NCBI RefSeq assembly: GCF_016415625.1
Contig: NZ_WBXP01000005.1
Location: forward strand, 60,583-124,582
DNA from: Shimwellia pseudoproteus
Lineage (GTDB): Bacteria > Pseudomonadota > Gammaproteobacteria > Enterobacterales > Enterobacteriaceae
DNA length: 64,000 bases
Reading direction: 5' to 3'
Positions 36,807-45,056 of the stretch are shown piece by piece (the stretch's first letter is position 1; every line of letters begins with the position of its first letter). A program made the position numbers and the translations under genes. Below the pieces are notes generated by a model. That model did no database searches and was not told the origin of the DNA. It saw only the letters and a list, made by a program, of their open reading frames with translations.

Positions 36807-38717
36807 GTGCGATTCCCTAACCAGCGTCTGGCCCAACTCTTCGATATGCTGCAAAACGAAACCCTGCCTCAGGATGAGCTGGCGTTACGGCTTGCGGTGT
36901 CGACCCGTACCGTGCGTGCGGATATTTCTGCCCTCAACACCCTGTTACTGCACCACGGCGTGCAGTTGGTGTTAAACCGCGGCGCCGGGTACCAGCTCCG
37001 GGTGGATGATGCCGGGCGCTATGCGGCGCTACAGGCAGAGCAACCGCGCCCGCTTCGTATCCCGCGCACCTCGGCGGAGCGGGTCCACTATCTGTTAGTT
37101 CGCTTTCTCACCTCCGCTTTCTCACTGAAGCTGGAAACGCTGGCCGAAGAATGGTTTGTCAGCCGCGCCACGCTACAAAGTGATATGGCAGAGGTAAGAG
37201 AGTGGCTGACCCGCTATAACCTGACCATTGAAACCCGCCCCCGTTACGGGATGAAGCTGTTTGGCAGCGAGATGTCGATTCGCGCCTGCCTGACGGACCT
37301 GCTGTGGCAGCTATGGCAGGAGGACAGCAGCAACCCGCTGCTGGTGGAAGAGGCCCTTAATGCCGGGATCCAGGCGCGGCTGGCTGGCCTGCTACAGCCG
37401 TGTTTCAGCCAGTCCCGGGTACGGTTAACTGACGAGGGCGAGCAGTTTATCTGCCTGTACTGCGCGGTGGCGGTGCGCCGGATAAGCGAAGGGTATCCGC
37501 TCAGCGATTTTAGTGCCGATGATGTCGATGGCCCGGTGCGCGAGGCGGCCCGGGGGATTGCCGGGATCCTGCAACAGCTGGCGGGTAAACCGCTCTCTGA
37601 CGCCGAAGAACACTGGCTGCGGGTGCATATTGCCGCCCGGCAGATCCTTGAATCGGCCCCCAGCGCCATTAATGCCGACGACGGCGAAGCGCTGGTGAGC
37701 TATATCCTGCGCTACATCAACAGCCACTATAACTACAATCTGCTGACCGATAACCAGCTCCATGCGGATCTGCTCACCCATATCAAAACCATGATAACCC
37801 GGGTGCGCTACCAGATAAATATCCCCAATCCGCTGCTGAGCAATATCAAACAGCACTACCCGCTGGCCTGGGATATGACCCTGGCGGCAGTGAGTAGCTG
37901 GGGGAAGTACACCCCGTACAGCATCAGCGAAAACGAAATTGGCTTCCTGGTACTGCATGTCGGTGTCGGGCTGGAGCGCCACTACAATATTGGCTATGAG
38001 CGCCACCCTAGGGTGCTGCTGGTGTGTGACACCGGCAATTCGACGGTGCGGATGATCCAGGCGATGCTGCTGCGCAAATATCCCCAACTGGAGGTGACGC
38101 AAATTATCGCCCTGCGGGACTATGAGCAGCTCAGCGAGGTAGACGAAGACTTTGTGATAACCACGGCGCGGATCAACGAAAAGAACAAACCCACGGTGCT
38201 GATGTCCCCGTTCCCGACGGAGTACCAGCTTGAGCAGATCGGTAAGCTGGTGCTGGTGGACCGCACCCGCCCGTGGATGCTGGAGAAGTTTTTCGACGAC
38301 CGCCATTTTATGATTATCGACCAGCCCATCAGCCGCCAGGCGCTGTTTGATAAGCTGTGCGGCCAGCTGGAAGCCGAAGGCTATGTCGATCATGATTTTC
38401 TTGGTTCGGTCACTGAGCGTGAAGAGATTGTCAGCACTATGCTGGGGGACGGTATTGCGCTGCCGCACTCCCTGGGGCTGCTGGCCCATAAAACCGTGGT
38501 CTACACGGTGCTGGCCCCGCAGGGTATCCCCTGGGGGGAAGAAACCGCGCAGGTGATTTTCCTGCTGGCTATCAGCAAAAGCGAATATGAAGAGGCGATG
38601 GGGATTTACGAGCTGTTCGTCACCCTGCTGCGCGAGCGGGCGGTGCCGCGCCTGCAGGCCAGTAAAGACTTTGCCAGCTTTAAAGCGGTGGCTATCGAGT
38701 GTCTGAGCCGGTTATAG
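36807..38717 (+). CDS. PRD-containing transcriptional activator with PTS EIIB and EIIA domains (MtlR/LicR type)
   Basis: A 636-residue regulator. Order: HTH (residues about 4-60, RLAQLFDMLQNE... VSTRTVRADI), second HTH/Mga-like section (about 85-165), PRD1 (about 185-290), PRD2 (about 300-405, with His325 in LTHIKTMITR and His384 in LVLHVGVGLER), EIIB-like domain (about 400-490, Cys407 in LLVCDTGNST), and EIIA of the mannitol/fructose type (about 500-636, His554 in IALPHS). PTS phosphorylation at PRDs, EIIB and EIIA tunes activity of such DNA-binding activators. GTG start with AAGGAA upstream. It ties this operon to the PTS, although no classical EIIC is encoded. Confidence 0.88.
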   Translation: MRFPNQRLAQLFDMLQNETLPQDELALRLAVSTRTVRADISALNTLLLHHGVQLVLNRGAGYQLRVDDAGRYAALQAEQPRPLRIPRTSAERVHYLLVRFLTSAFSLKLETLAEEWFVSRATLQSDMAEVREWLTRYNLTIETRPRYGMKLFGSEMSIRACLTDLLWQLWQEDSSNPLLVEEALNAGIQARLAGLLQPCFSQSRVRLTDEGEQFICLYCAVAVRRISEGYPLSDFSADDVDGPVREAARGIAGILQQLAGKPLSDAEEHWLRVHIAARQILESAPSAINADDGEALVSYILRYINSHYNYNLLTDNQLHADLLTHIKTMITRVRYQINIPNPLLSNIKQHYPLAWDMTLAAVSSWGKYTPYSISENEIGFLVLHVGVGLERHYNIGYERHPRVLLVCDTGNSTVRMIQAMLLRKYPQLEVTQIIALRDYEQLSEVDEDFVITTARINEKNKPTVLMSPFPTEYQLEQIGKLVLVDRTRPWMLEKFFDDRHFMIIDQPISRQALFDKLCGQLEAEGYVDHDFLGSVTEREEIVSTMLGDGIALPHSLGLLAHKTVVYTVLAPQGIPWGEETAQVIFLLAISKSEYEEAMGIYELFVTLLRERAVPRLQASKDFASFKAVAIECLSRL

Positions 38718-38722
38718 GGAGA

Positions 38723-38743
38723 CCGGCAGCGGGGCGCTGCCGG
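38723..38743. terminator. Hairpin between the regulator gene and nrdG
   Basis: Stem CCGGCAGCG/CGCTGCCGG with loop GGG between the convergent ends of the regulator and nrdG. No T-run on either strand, so efficiency is uncertain. Confidence 0.5.
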
Positions 38744-38757
38744 CAATAGGGCACGGA

Positions 38758-39222
38758 TTAGCGCAGCCGGTGGATAACCTGATTGCTGCTGCCGCGCCAG
38801 ATGAGCGACGGGTCACGCAGATCCTGAACAAACTTACCGTCCACCAGGGCGTTAATCAGATCAACCACTTCCATCTGGGCCGGGGTCAGCTCGTCGAGCT
38901 TATAACCGGTCCACACCCAGATATCTTTCCCCGGGCACTCTGCCCGCACCCGACGCACCAGCCGCAGGACATCCGGCACATTTTGTGGATGCAGCGGATC
39001 GCCACCGGACAGTGACAACCCCTGATGTTTCACCCGGGTATCATTGAGATCCCGGATAACCTGGTCTTCCATCTCCTGGGTGAACTGCACCCCGGAGTTC
39101 AGGCGCCAGGTGCTTTTGTTATAGCAACCGGGGCATTCATGGACGCAGCCCGCCACGAACAGGGTACAACGGGTACCGGGCCCGTTGACCACATCCACCG
39201 GATAATACTGATGGATATTCAT
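38758..39222 (-). CDS. nrdG: Anaerobic ribonucleotide reductase activating protein
   Basis: A radical-SAM enzyme that generates the glycyl radical on NrdD. The 154-residue length is the same as E. coli NrdG. The cluster-binding CxxxCxxC is visible in GCVHECPGCYN, followed by SGGDPLHPQN, the GGE-like SAM-binding motif. It starts three bases after nrdD and is transcribed with it. On its other side stands the large catabolic insertion that separates it from cybC. Confidence 0.96.
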   Translation of the reverse strand: MNIHQYYPVDVVNGPGTRCTLFVAGCVHECPGCYNKSTWRLNSGVQFTQEMEDQVIRDLNDTRVKHQGLSLSGGDPLHPQNVPDVLRLVRRVRAECPGKDIWVWTGYKLDELTPAQMEVVDLINALVDGKFVQDLRDPSLIWRGSSNQVIHRLR

Positions 39223-39225
39223 CGC

Positions 39226-41361
39226 TTAACCAATCTGTCCGGCACCGAGGTGTTTCACGCGGCGCTTCACTTCTTCCTGCTTACCGGCGTTGAACGGGCG
39301 GGCATCCGGGCTACCGAGGTAACCACATACCCGGCGGATAACCGACACCCGGGAGGCATCGTGGTTGCCGCATTTCGGGCAGGTGAAGCCTTTACTGGTG
39401 CAGTCGAACTCACCGGTAAAGCCGCATTCGTAGCATTCATCGATCGGGGTGTTGGTGCCATAGTAAGGCACGTGCTGGTAGCTATAGTCCCAGACATCTT
39501 CCAGCGCCCGCAGGTTATGCTGAATGTTCGGATACTCACCGTAGCAGATAAACCCACCGTTGCTGATTGGCGGATAAGCCGCTTCAAAGTCCAGCTTGTC
39601 GTACGGGTTTACTTTTTTCTCAACGTCGAGGTGGAAGCTGTTGGTGTAGTAGCCTTTTTCCGTCACACCCGGGACGATGCCGAACTCTGCGGTGTCGAGG
39701 CGGCAGAAGCGGTCACACAGGTTTTCACTCGGGGTGCTGTACAGGCTGAAACCGTAGCCGGTCTCATCCTTCCAGTCATCCACGGCTTTACGCAGGCGGC
39801 TGACGATGGCAATGGCTTTCTGGCGCAATTCCTCGCTGTCATAGACATGCTGATTACCGGAGAGCGCATTAATGGTTTCGTGGATACCGATATACCCCAG
39901 CGAAATCGACGCCCGGCCGTTTTTGAAAATCTCAGACACGTCGTCGTCGGCTTTCAGGCGTACCCCACAGGCCCCTTCCATATACAGGATAGGCGCCACC
40001 CGGGCTTTCACCCCTTCCAGACGCGCGATACGGGTCATCAGCGCGCGTTTTGCCAGCGCCAGACGGTCATCCAGCAGCGACCAGAACCGGGCTTCATCGC
40101 CTTTGGCTTCCAGCGCGATACGCGGCAGGTTAAGGCTGATAACCCCCAGGTTGTTGCGGCCTTCGTGGATCTGCTCGCCGTTCTCTTCGTAAACACCCAG
40201 GAAGCTGCGGCAGCCCATCGGGGTTTTAAAGGAACCGGTCACTTTCACCACTTGATCGTAGTTCAGGATATCCGGGTACATGCGCTTGCTGGCGCATTCC
40301 AGGGCCAGCTGTTTGATGTCGTAGTTGGCATCGCCAAATTTGTGGTTCAGGCCGTCACGGATAGCAAACACCAGTTTCGGGAACACCGCGGTTTTACGGT
40401 TTTTCCCCAGCCCGGCAATACGGTTACGCAGAATAGAGGTCTGGATCAGACGGCATTCCCAGCTGGTGCCCAGCCCGAAGCCAAAGGTGACAAACGGGGT
40501 CTGGCCATTGGCGGTATGCAGAGTGTTAACTTCATATTCGAGGGACTGGAACGCGTCGTAGCACTCTTTCTCGGTACGGGATTTCGCGTAGCCGTCGACA
40601 TCCGGGATCTGCCACTCTTCGGCGGTCTTACGGTGCTTGTTAAAGCTGGCGGTGACAAACGGCGCCAGCACTTCGTCAATCCGGTTAATGGTGGTGCCGC
40701 CATAAATGTGGCTGGCCACCTGGGCAATAATCTGCGCGGTTACCGCGGTGGCCGTCGAGATAGACTTCGGCGGTTCAATTTCCGCATTGCCCATTTTGAA
40801 CCCGAGGGTCAGCATGCCTTTGAGGTCGATAAGCATGCAGTTGAACATCGGGAAAAACGGCGAGTAGTCCAGATCGTGGTAATGAATGTCACCGCGTTCG
40901 TGGGCCAGCACAATGTCGCGGGGCAGCAGATGCTGCTTGGCGTAGTGTTTGGCCACAATACCGGCCAGCAGATCGCGCTGGGTGGGGATCACTTTGCTGT
41001 CTTTGTTGGCGTTTTCGTTCAGCAAGGCGGAGTTGGTTTGCTCAACCAGGCCACGGATTTCCTGGTTCAACTGGCCGCGTTTTTCACGGGCGATATCGCG
41101 GTCGTGGCGATATTCAATATAAGCCCGGGCCAGCTGTTTGTATGGGCCGGACATTAACTGGTTTTCAACTGCTGTCTGGATCTCATGGATATCAACCTGA
41201 TTACGGTTGGCCATCTGGTCCTTAACGACATTTGCGACGGTGGCGCAATAGTCTGCGTCATCGACTCCCGCTGCTTTAGCTGCACGCAAGATTGCGGCCT
41301 GAATGCGCTCTGAATTGAAAGGTGCCTTACACCCATCTCGTTTCATCACATGCGGTGTCAT
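39226..41361 (-). CDS. nrdD: Anaerobic (class III) ribonucleoside-triphosphate reductase
   Basis: Makes dNTPs from NTPs without oxygen, using formate as reductant. The 711 residues carry an N-terminal ATP-cone (about 3-92, VMKRDGCKAPFNSERIQ), the ten-stranded catalytic barrel, the C-terminal zinc site CYECGFTGEF...CPKCG, and the radical site Gly680 in RRVCGYLGSP. The start MTPHVMKRDG matches E. coli. Tandem NrdR boxes lie in its 429-base upstream region. nrdG follows by three bases. Confidence 0.97.
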   Translation of the reverse strand: MTPHVMKRDGCKAPFNSERIQAAILRAAKAAGVDDADYCATVANVVKDQMANRNQVDIHEIQTAVENQLMSGPYKQLARAYIEYRHDRDIAREKRGQLNQEIRGLVEQTNSALLNENANKDSKVIPTQRDLLAGIVAKHYAKQHLLPRDIVLAHERGDIHYHDLDYSPFFPMFNCMLIDLKGMLTLGFKMGNAEIEPPKSISTATAVTAQIIAQVASHIYGGTTINRIDEVLAPFVTASFNKHRKTAEEWQIPDVDGYAKSRTEKECYDAFQSLEYEVNTLHTANGQTPFVTFGFGLGTSWECRLIQTSILRNRIAGLGKNRKTAVFPKLVFAIRDGLNHKFGDANYDIKQLALECASKRMYPDILNYDQVVKVTGSFKTPMGCRSFLGVYEENGEQIHEGRNNLGVISLNLPRIALEAKGDEARFWSLLDDRLALAKRALMTRIARLEGVKARVAPILYMEGACGVRLKADDDVSEIFKNGRASISLGYIGIHETINALSGNQHVYDSEELRQKAIAIVSRLRKAVDDWKDETGYGFSLYSTPSENLCDRFCRLDTAEFGIVPGVTEKGYYTNSFHLDVEKKVNPYDKLDFEAAYPPISNGGFICYGEYPNIQHNLRALEDVWDYSYQHVPYYGTNTPIDECYECGFTGEFDCTSKGFTCPKCGNHDASRVSVIRRVCGYLGSPDARPFNAGKQEEVKRRVKHLGAGQIG

Positions 41362-41519
41362 GATCTCTCCATTTTAAAAACAGGTTATCCACATAAGCAG
41401 AGGAACACCCGGATAATGAAAATGCACTGCTGCCATCCACTTCCCCGGGACAGGCCCATTTTTATCCACAACGCTCGGTTTCCGGGGTTGTGGGCAATTG
41501 GTGTTATTGTAGACTAAAA

Positions 41520-41566
41520 ATACAATATATTGGGCCGGGGCGCATTTTAATGTCTATATGTAGTGA
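41520..41566. promoter_or_regulatory. Tandem NrdR boxes upstream of nrdD
   Basis: Box 1 core CAATATATTG (41523-41532) is a perfect match to the NrdR core CwATATwTwG type palindrome; box 2 core CTATATGTAG (41554-41563) matches 9 of 10 positions. Their centres are exactly 31 bases apart, about three helical turns, the standard spacing for NrdR pairs. NrdR represses ribonucleotide reductase operons in response to dATP/ATP. Confidence 0.85.
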
Positions 41567-41739
41567 GTTTCATCAAACATGTTTGCGATTTTATTGATGT
41601 AGGACAAAGTAAATCTGCCAGTACAGCGGTGACGCGGCTCAGGGGATGACGTTATTTTTGAGAAATAAATCGTATAAAAAATAGCCACATAAAAAGGCGG
41701 GTAAAGCTTAAGCGCAATGTGCTGCAATCAGAAGCAGGT

Positions 41740-41764
41740 GGCGGGAATATAACCAATTCCCGCC
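41740..41764 (-). terminator. Probable terminator after treC
   Basis: Stem GGCGGGAAT/ATTCCCGCC with a seven-base loop, 27 bases past the treC stop in the direction of transcription. The T-rich tail is on the plus strand (GTTATTTT), so on the minus strand it is a weaker terminator. Confidence 0.5.
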
Positions 41765-41790
41765 GTTATTTTGTGGGTTATTGCCGGGTG

Positions 41791-43440
41791 TCAGGCGTGA
41801 CTGATCCACCACCAGGCTTCCCAGGGTCGCAGGGTATTGGTTTTCGGGGGCTGGGGATAATTGTGGAGCAGGTACTCACCTTGTCCACTGATCCCCACAT
41901 CCGGCAGCGCCAGCGGCTGGTGACTCAGATTGGCCGCCACCACCAGGGTTTGCCCCCGCCACTGGCGCCGGTAGCACCACAGTGCGGGGTGTTCCGGCAG
42001 TAAATCCTGATAATCCCCGCAGGTTATTACCGGCAGTTGCTTACGAAGCTGGATCAGCCGCTGATAGGTGTAAAACACCGAGTCTTCATCGGCCAGGGCG
42101 GCGGCAACGTTAAGGGTGTCGTAGTTATCGCACAGGTCAATCCACGGGGTGCCCCGGGTAAAGCCGGCCTGTTCGCTGTTATCCCACTGCATTGGCGTGC
42201 GCCCGTTATCCCGGGATTTACTGGCGAGGATGGCCAGTAGCTCTGCGTCACTGCGGCCCTGCTGGCGCAATGCGCTGAACATGTTGAGGCTTTCCACATC
42301 CCGGTAGTCGCTAATCTGGCGGAAGTGGGGGTTGGTCATGCCTATCTCTTCCCCCTGGTAGATATAGGGGGTGCCCTGCATACCGTGCAGCACCATCGCG
42401 AGCATTTTCGCCGCCGGAACCCGGTACTGCCCCTCGTCACCGAAGCGCGACACAATGCGCGGCTGGTCGTGATTACACCAGAACAGCGCATTCCACGCCC
42501 GGTTATGCATCCCCTGCTGCCAGTGGCGGAACAGCGCTTTCAGGGCCACAACATCGGGTGCCGCCAGGGACCATTTTTCCCCGTGGGGGTAGTCAACTTT
42601 CAGGTGGTGAAAGTTAAAGGTCATCGAGAGTTCCTGCCCGCTGCTGGCGGCATACTGTTGGCAGTGTTCCAGGGTGGTGGAGGACATCTCGCCAACGGTC
42701 ATCAGCCCGCGGGGGGTAAACACGTCGCGGCTCATTTCCTGGAGAAATTCGTGGATCCGCGGCCCGTCGGTGTAGTAGCGGCGGCCATCGCCCAGCGCAT
42801 CACTGGCGAAGGATTTATCTTTCGAGACCAGGTTAATCACGTCGAGGCGCAGGCCGTCCACGCCGCGATCCGCCCAGAAGTGGCACACCTGTTTCAGCGC
42901 CTCGCGCACGGCGGGGTTCTCCCAGTTGAGATCCGCCTGTTCCGGGGCAAAGAGGTGTAAATAGTGCTGGCCACTGTGGGGATCGTATTGCCAGGCCTCG
43001 CCGCCGAATTTGGAACGCCAGTTATTGGGCGGGCGCTGGGGTTCACCGTCGCGCCAGATATAAAAGTTGCGGTAGGGGCTGCCCGGCTCCCGGGAGGCCA
43101 CAAACCACGGGTGCTGTGTCGAGGTATGGTTAAATACCATATCGAGGATGATGCGTATCCCGCGCTGGTGGGCCGCCGCTACCAGTTGGTCAAATTGCGC
43201 CAGGGTGCCGTAAGCCGGGTCAATGGCCTGGTAATCCGCCACGTCATAGCCGTTATCCACCTGGGGGGAGCAATAAAACGGGGTGATCCAGAGTGCGTCG
43301 ACCCCGAGGGTGGCCAGATAGTCCAGCCGCCGGGTGATACCCGCCAGATCACCGGTGCCGCTGCCGGTGGTGTCCTGAAAACTCTTGGGGTAAATCTGGT
43401 AGATGACACCGTTTTGCCACCAGGGAAAAGTCATTGTCAT
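41791..43440 (-). CDS. treC: Trehalose-6-phosphate hydrolase
   Basis: Cytoplasmic GH13 enzyme that cleaves trehalose 6-phosphate to glucose and glucose 6-phosphate. It is 549 residues (E. coli 551). The four GH13 regions are readable: DMVFNHTS, GLRLDVINLVSKD (nucleophile Asp), VGEMSSTT (acid Glu) and CNHDQPR (transition-state Asp). It starts MTMTFPWWQNGVIYQIYPKSF. It is transcribed with treB, about 50 bases upstream, under TreR control. Confidence 0.96.
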   Translation of the reverse strand: MTMTFPWWQNGVIYQIYPKSFQDTTGSGTGDLAGITRRLDYLATLGVDALWITPFYCSPQVDNGYDVADYQAIDPAYGTLAQFDQLVAAAHQRGIRIILDMVFNHTSTQHPWFVASREPGSPYRNFYIWRDGEPQRPPNNWRSKFGGEAWQYDPHSGQHYLHLFAPEQADLNWENPAVREALKQVCHFWADRGVDGLRLDVINLVSKDKSFASDALGDGRRYYTDGPRIHEFLQEMSRDVFTPRGLMTVGEMSSTTLEHCQQYAASSGQELSMTFNFHHLKVDYPHGEKWSLAAPDVVALKALFRHWQQGMHNRAWNALFWCNHDQPRIVSRFGDEGQYRVPAAKMLAMVLHGMQGTPYIYQGEEIGMTNPHFRQISDYRDVESLNMFSALRQQGRSDAELLAILASKSRDNGRTPMQWDNSEQAGFTRGTPWIDLCDNYDTLNVAAALADEDSVFYTYQRLIQLRKQLPVITCGDYQDLLPEHPALWCYRRQWRGQTLVVAANLSHQPLALPDVGISGQGEYLLHNYPQPPKTNTLRPWEAWWWISHA

Positions 43441-43491
43441 TGTTGCAGTCCTGCATCAAAGGGCGGGGCGCAGCGGCCCCGCAGAAGGAAA

Positions 43492-44913
43492 TCAGGCAAT
43501 TTGTAAGCTGTTGGTACGGGCTTTACGTTTGTAGACCATGGTGGTCAGCATGATAGGCACCACAATGGCAATCACCATCGCCATGGCGTACACCGTCCAG
43601 AAGCGCGGCTGAATAGACAGGATGCCCGGTAAGCCACCCACGCCAATACCGTTGGCCATCACCCCGTCCAGGCCGCACAACAGGCCCGCGAGGCCGGAGC
43701 CAATCATGGCGCACAGCATCGGGAAGCGGTACTTGAGGTTAATGCCGTACATCGCCGGCTCGGTAACCCCGAGGAAGGCGGAAATCGCCGCCGGAACGGA
43801 GATCTCGCGCTCGTTCGCTTTGCGGCTGCAAATAATGATGCCCACCACCGCAGAGGCCTGGGCAATATTGGACAGCGCAATCATCGGCCATACCGGGGTG
43901 CCTCCCATGCTCTGGATCATCTGCATGTCCACCGCCAGGGTGGTCTGATGGACCCCGGTAATCACCAGCGGCGCATACAGGAAGCCAAACAGCGCGGCGC
44001 CCACCGGGGCGAAGCTGCCGGTCATCAGGTGGCGGACCGCGAAGGCGACACCATCGCCGATCATGCGGCCAAACGGGCCGATAAACGCATGGGCGAGGAA
44101 CACCGCGAGGATCAATGAACACACCGGGACTACTACCAGGTAGAGGTAGTCCGGCACCAGGCGTTTGAGGCGGGTTTCAATCATCCCCAGCATCAGGCCT
44201 GCCAGCAGGGCCGGGATCACCTGGGCCTGGTAACCGACTTTTTCAATGGTGAACCAGCCGAAGTGCCAGACCTCCGGGGCCTGGCTGCCCAGCAGATAGG
44301 CATTCATCAGTTGTGGCGACACCAGGGTGACCCCCAGCACGATGCCGAGGATCGGCGTACCGCCCATTTTGCGCACCGCGGACCAGCAAATCCCCACCGG
44401 TAAATAGAAGAAGATGGCCTCGCCAATTAGCCACAGAAAGTCATAGGCGCTTTGCAGGGCGGGGTACATCTGGGCGAGGGTTTTCCCGCCGCTCATCGGT
44501 ACGTCGCCAATGACGTTACGGAAGCCGAGGATCAGGCCCCCGCTGATCAGCGCCGGCAGCAGCGGGAAGAAGATCTCTGCAAAGTGAGAGATCCAGCGCT
44601 CGTGCCATTTCATATTCTGGCGCGCCGCCAGTTTGGCTTGCTCTTTATTGGCCTCGCTATGGCCGGTGGCCGCGATCAGCGCCTGGTAGTAGTCACCCAC
44701 GTTGGTGCCAATCACGACCTGGAACTGCCCGGCATTGGTAAAGCAGCCTTTGACCATCGGCAGGTTTTCTATTGCCGACGGCTGGGCCAGGGCCGGATCA
44801 TTAAGGACAAAACGCAGACGGGTAATACAGTGACTGACAGTGGCGATGTTCCCGCGGCCACCGACCAGGGTAATCAGTTGCTCGATATCTTGTTGTTTTA
44901 CTTTGCTCATCAT
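43492..44913 (-). CDS. treB: Trehalose-specific PTS EIIBC component
   Basis: Imports and phosphorylates trehalose to trehalose 6-phosphate. It is 473 residues: an N-terminal EIIB domain (about 1-80) with the phospho-cysteine Cys29 in HCITRLRF, then a ten-helix EIIC domain of the glucose superfamily (about 105-460). There is no EIIA domain; in E. coli the glucose EIIA (Crr) supplies phosphate. The ATG at 44913 begins MMSKVKQQDIEQL as in E. coli. A TreR operator lies 90 bases upstream. Confidence 0.96.
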   Translation of the reverse strand: MMSKVKQQDIEQLITLVGGRGNIATVSHCITRLRFVLNDPALAQPSAIENLPMVKGCFTNAGQFQVVIGTNVGDYYQALIAATGHSEANKEQAKLAARQNMKWHERWISHFAEIFFPLLPALISGGLILGFRNVIGDVPMSGGKTLAQMYPALQSAYDFLWLIGEAIFFYLPVGICWSAVRKMGGTPILGIVLGVTLVSPQLMNAYLLGSQAPEVWHFGWFTIEKVGYQAQVIPALLAGLMLGMIETRLKRLVPDYLYLVVVPVCSLILAVFLAHAFIGPFGRMIGDGVAFAVRHLMTGSFAPVGAALFGFLYAPLVITGVHQTTLAVDMQMIQSMGGTPVWPMIALSNIAQASAVVGIIICSRKANEREISVPAAISAFLGVTEPAMYGINLKYRFPMLCAMIGSGLAGLLCGLDGVMANGIGVGGLPGILSIQPRFWTVYAMAMVIAIVVPIMLTTMVYKRKARTNSLQIA

Positions 44914-45003
44914 GAGCTCCCGTAGTGAGTAGATAGCAGAGGGGTACTGATGTTGTTGTGATGACGATGAGCAGAGAATAACCAGGGGGCGAAAAATACA
45001 AAA

Positions 45004-45017
45004 TGGGAACGTTCCCG
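45004..45017. promoter_or_regulatory. TreR operator
   Basis: A 12-bp palindrome GGGAACGTTCCC in the treB-treR gap, with the central CG typical of LacI-family operators and the form of the TreR motif in enterobacteria. It lies on the upstream side of treB on the minus strand, where TreR would block treBC transcription until trehalose 6-phosphate releases it. Confidence 0.8.
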
Positions 45018-45056
45018 AAAGCGGTTACGGATCACGAAAATAGCCGGCTGCGGGGA

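Larger units (their letters stand above)
41362..41790. other. nrdD upstream region
   Basis: These 429 bases between treC and nrdD (both minus strand) hold no gene. They carry the treC 3' end with a hairpin at 41740-41764, an AT-rich segment with a possible FNR half-site (ATCAA at 41572-41576 in GTGAGTTTCATCAA), and the pair of NrdR boxes listed separately. Confidence 0.6.

Noticed and set aside
37425..38489. A 354-codon open frame on the minus strand
   Set aside because: It lies antisense within the PRD/EIIB/EIIA regulator, which has clear domains and catalytic residues. GC-rich codon bias leaves long open shadows.
39025..41157. A 710-codon open frame on the plus strand
   Set aside because: It is the antisense of nrdD. 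The product is a low-complexity Val/Gly/His-rich shadow with no domain, whereas the minus strand encodes an unmistakable NrdD.
44951..44966. CRP site in the treB-treR gap
   Set aside because: TGTGATGACGATGAGC has one perfect half but only two of five matches in the other; too weak to list as a feature.
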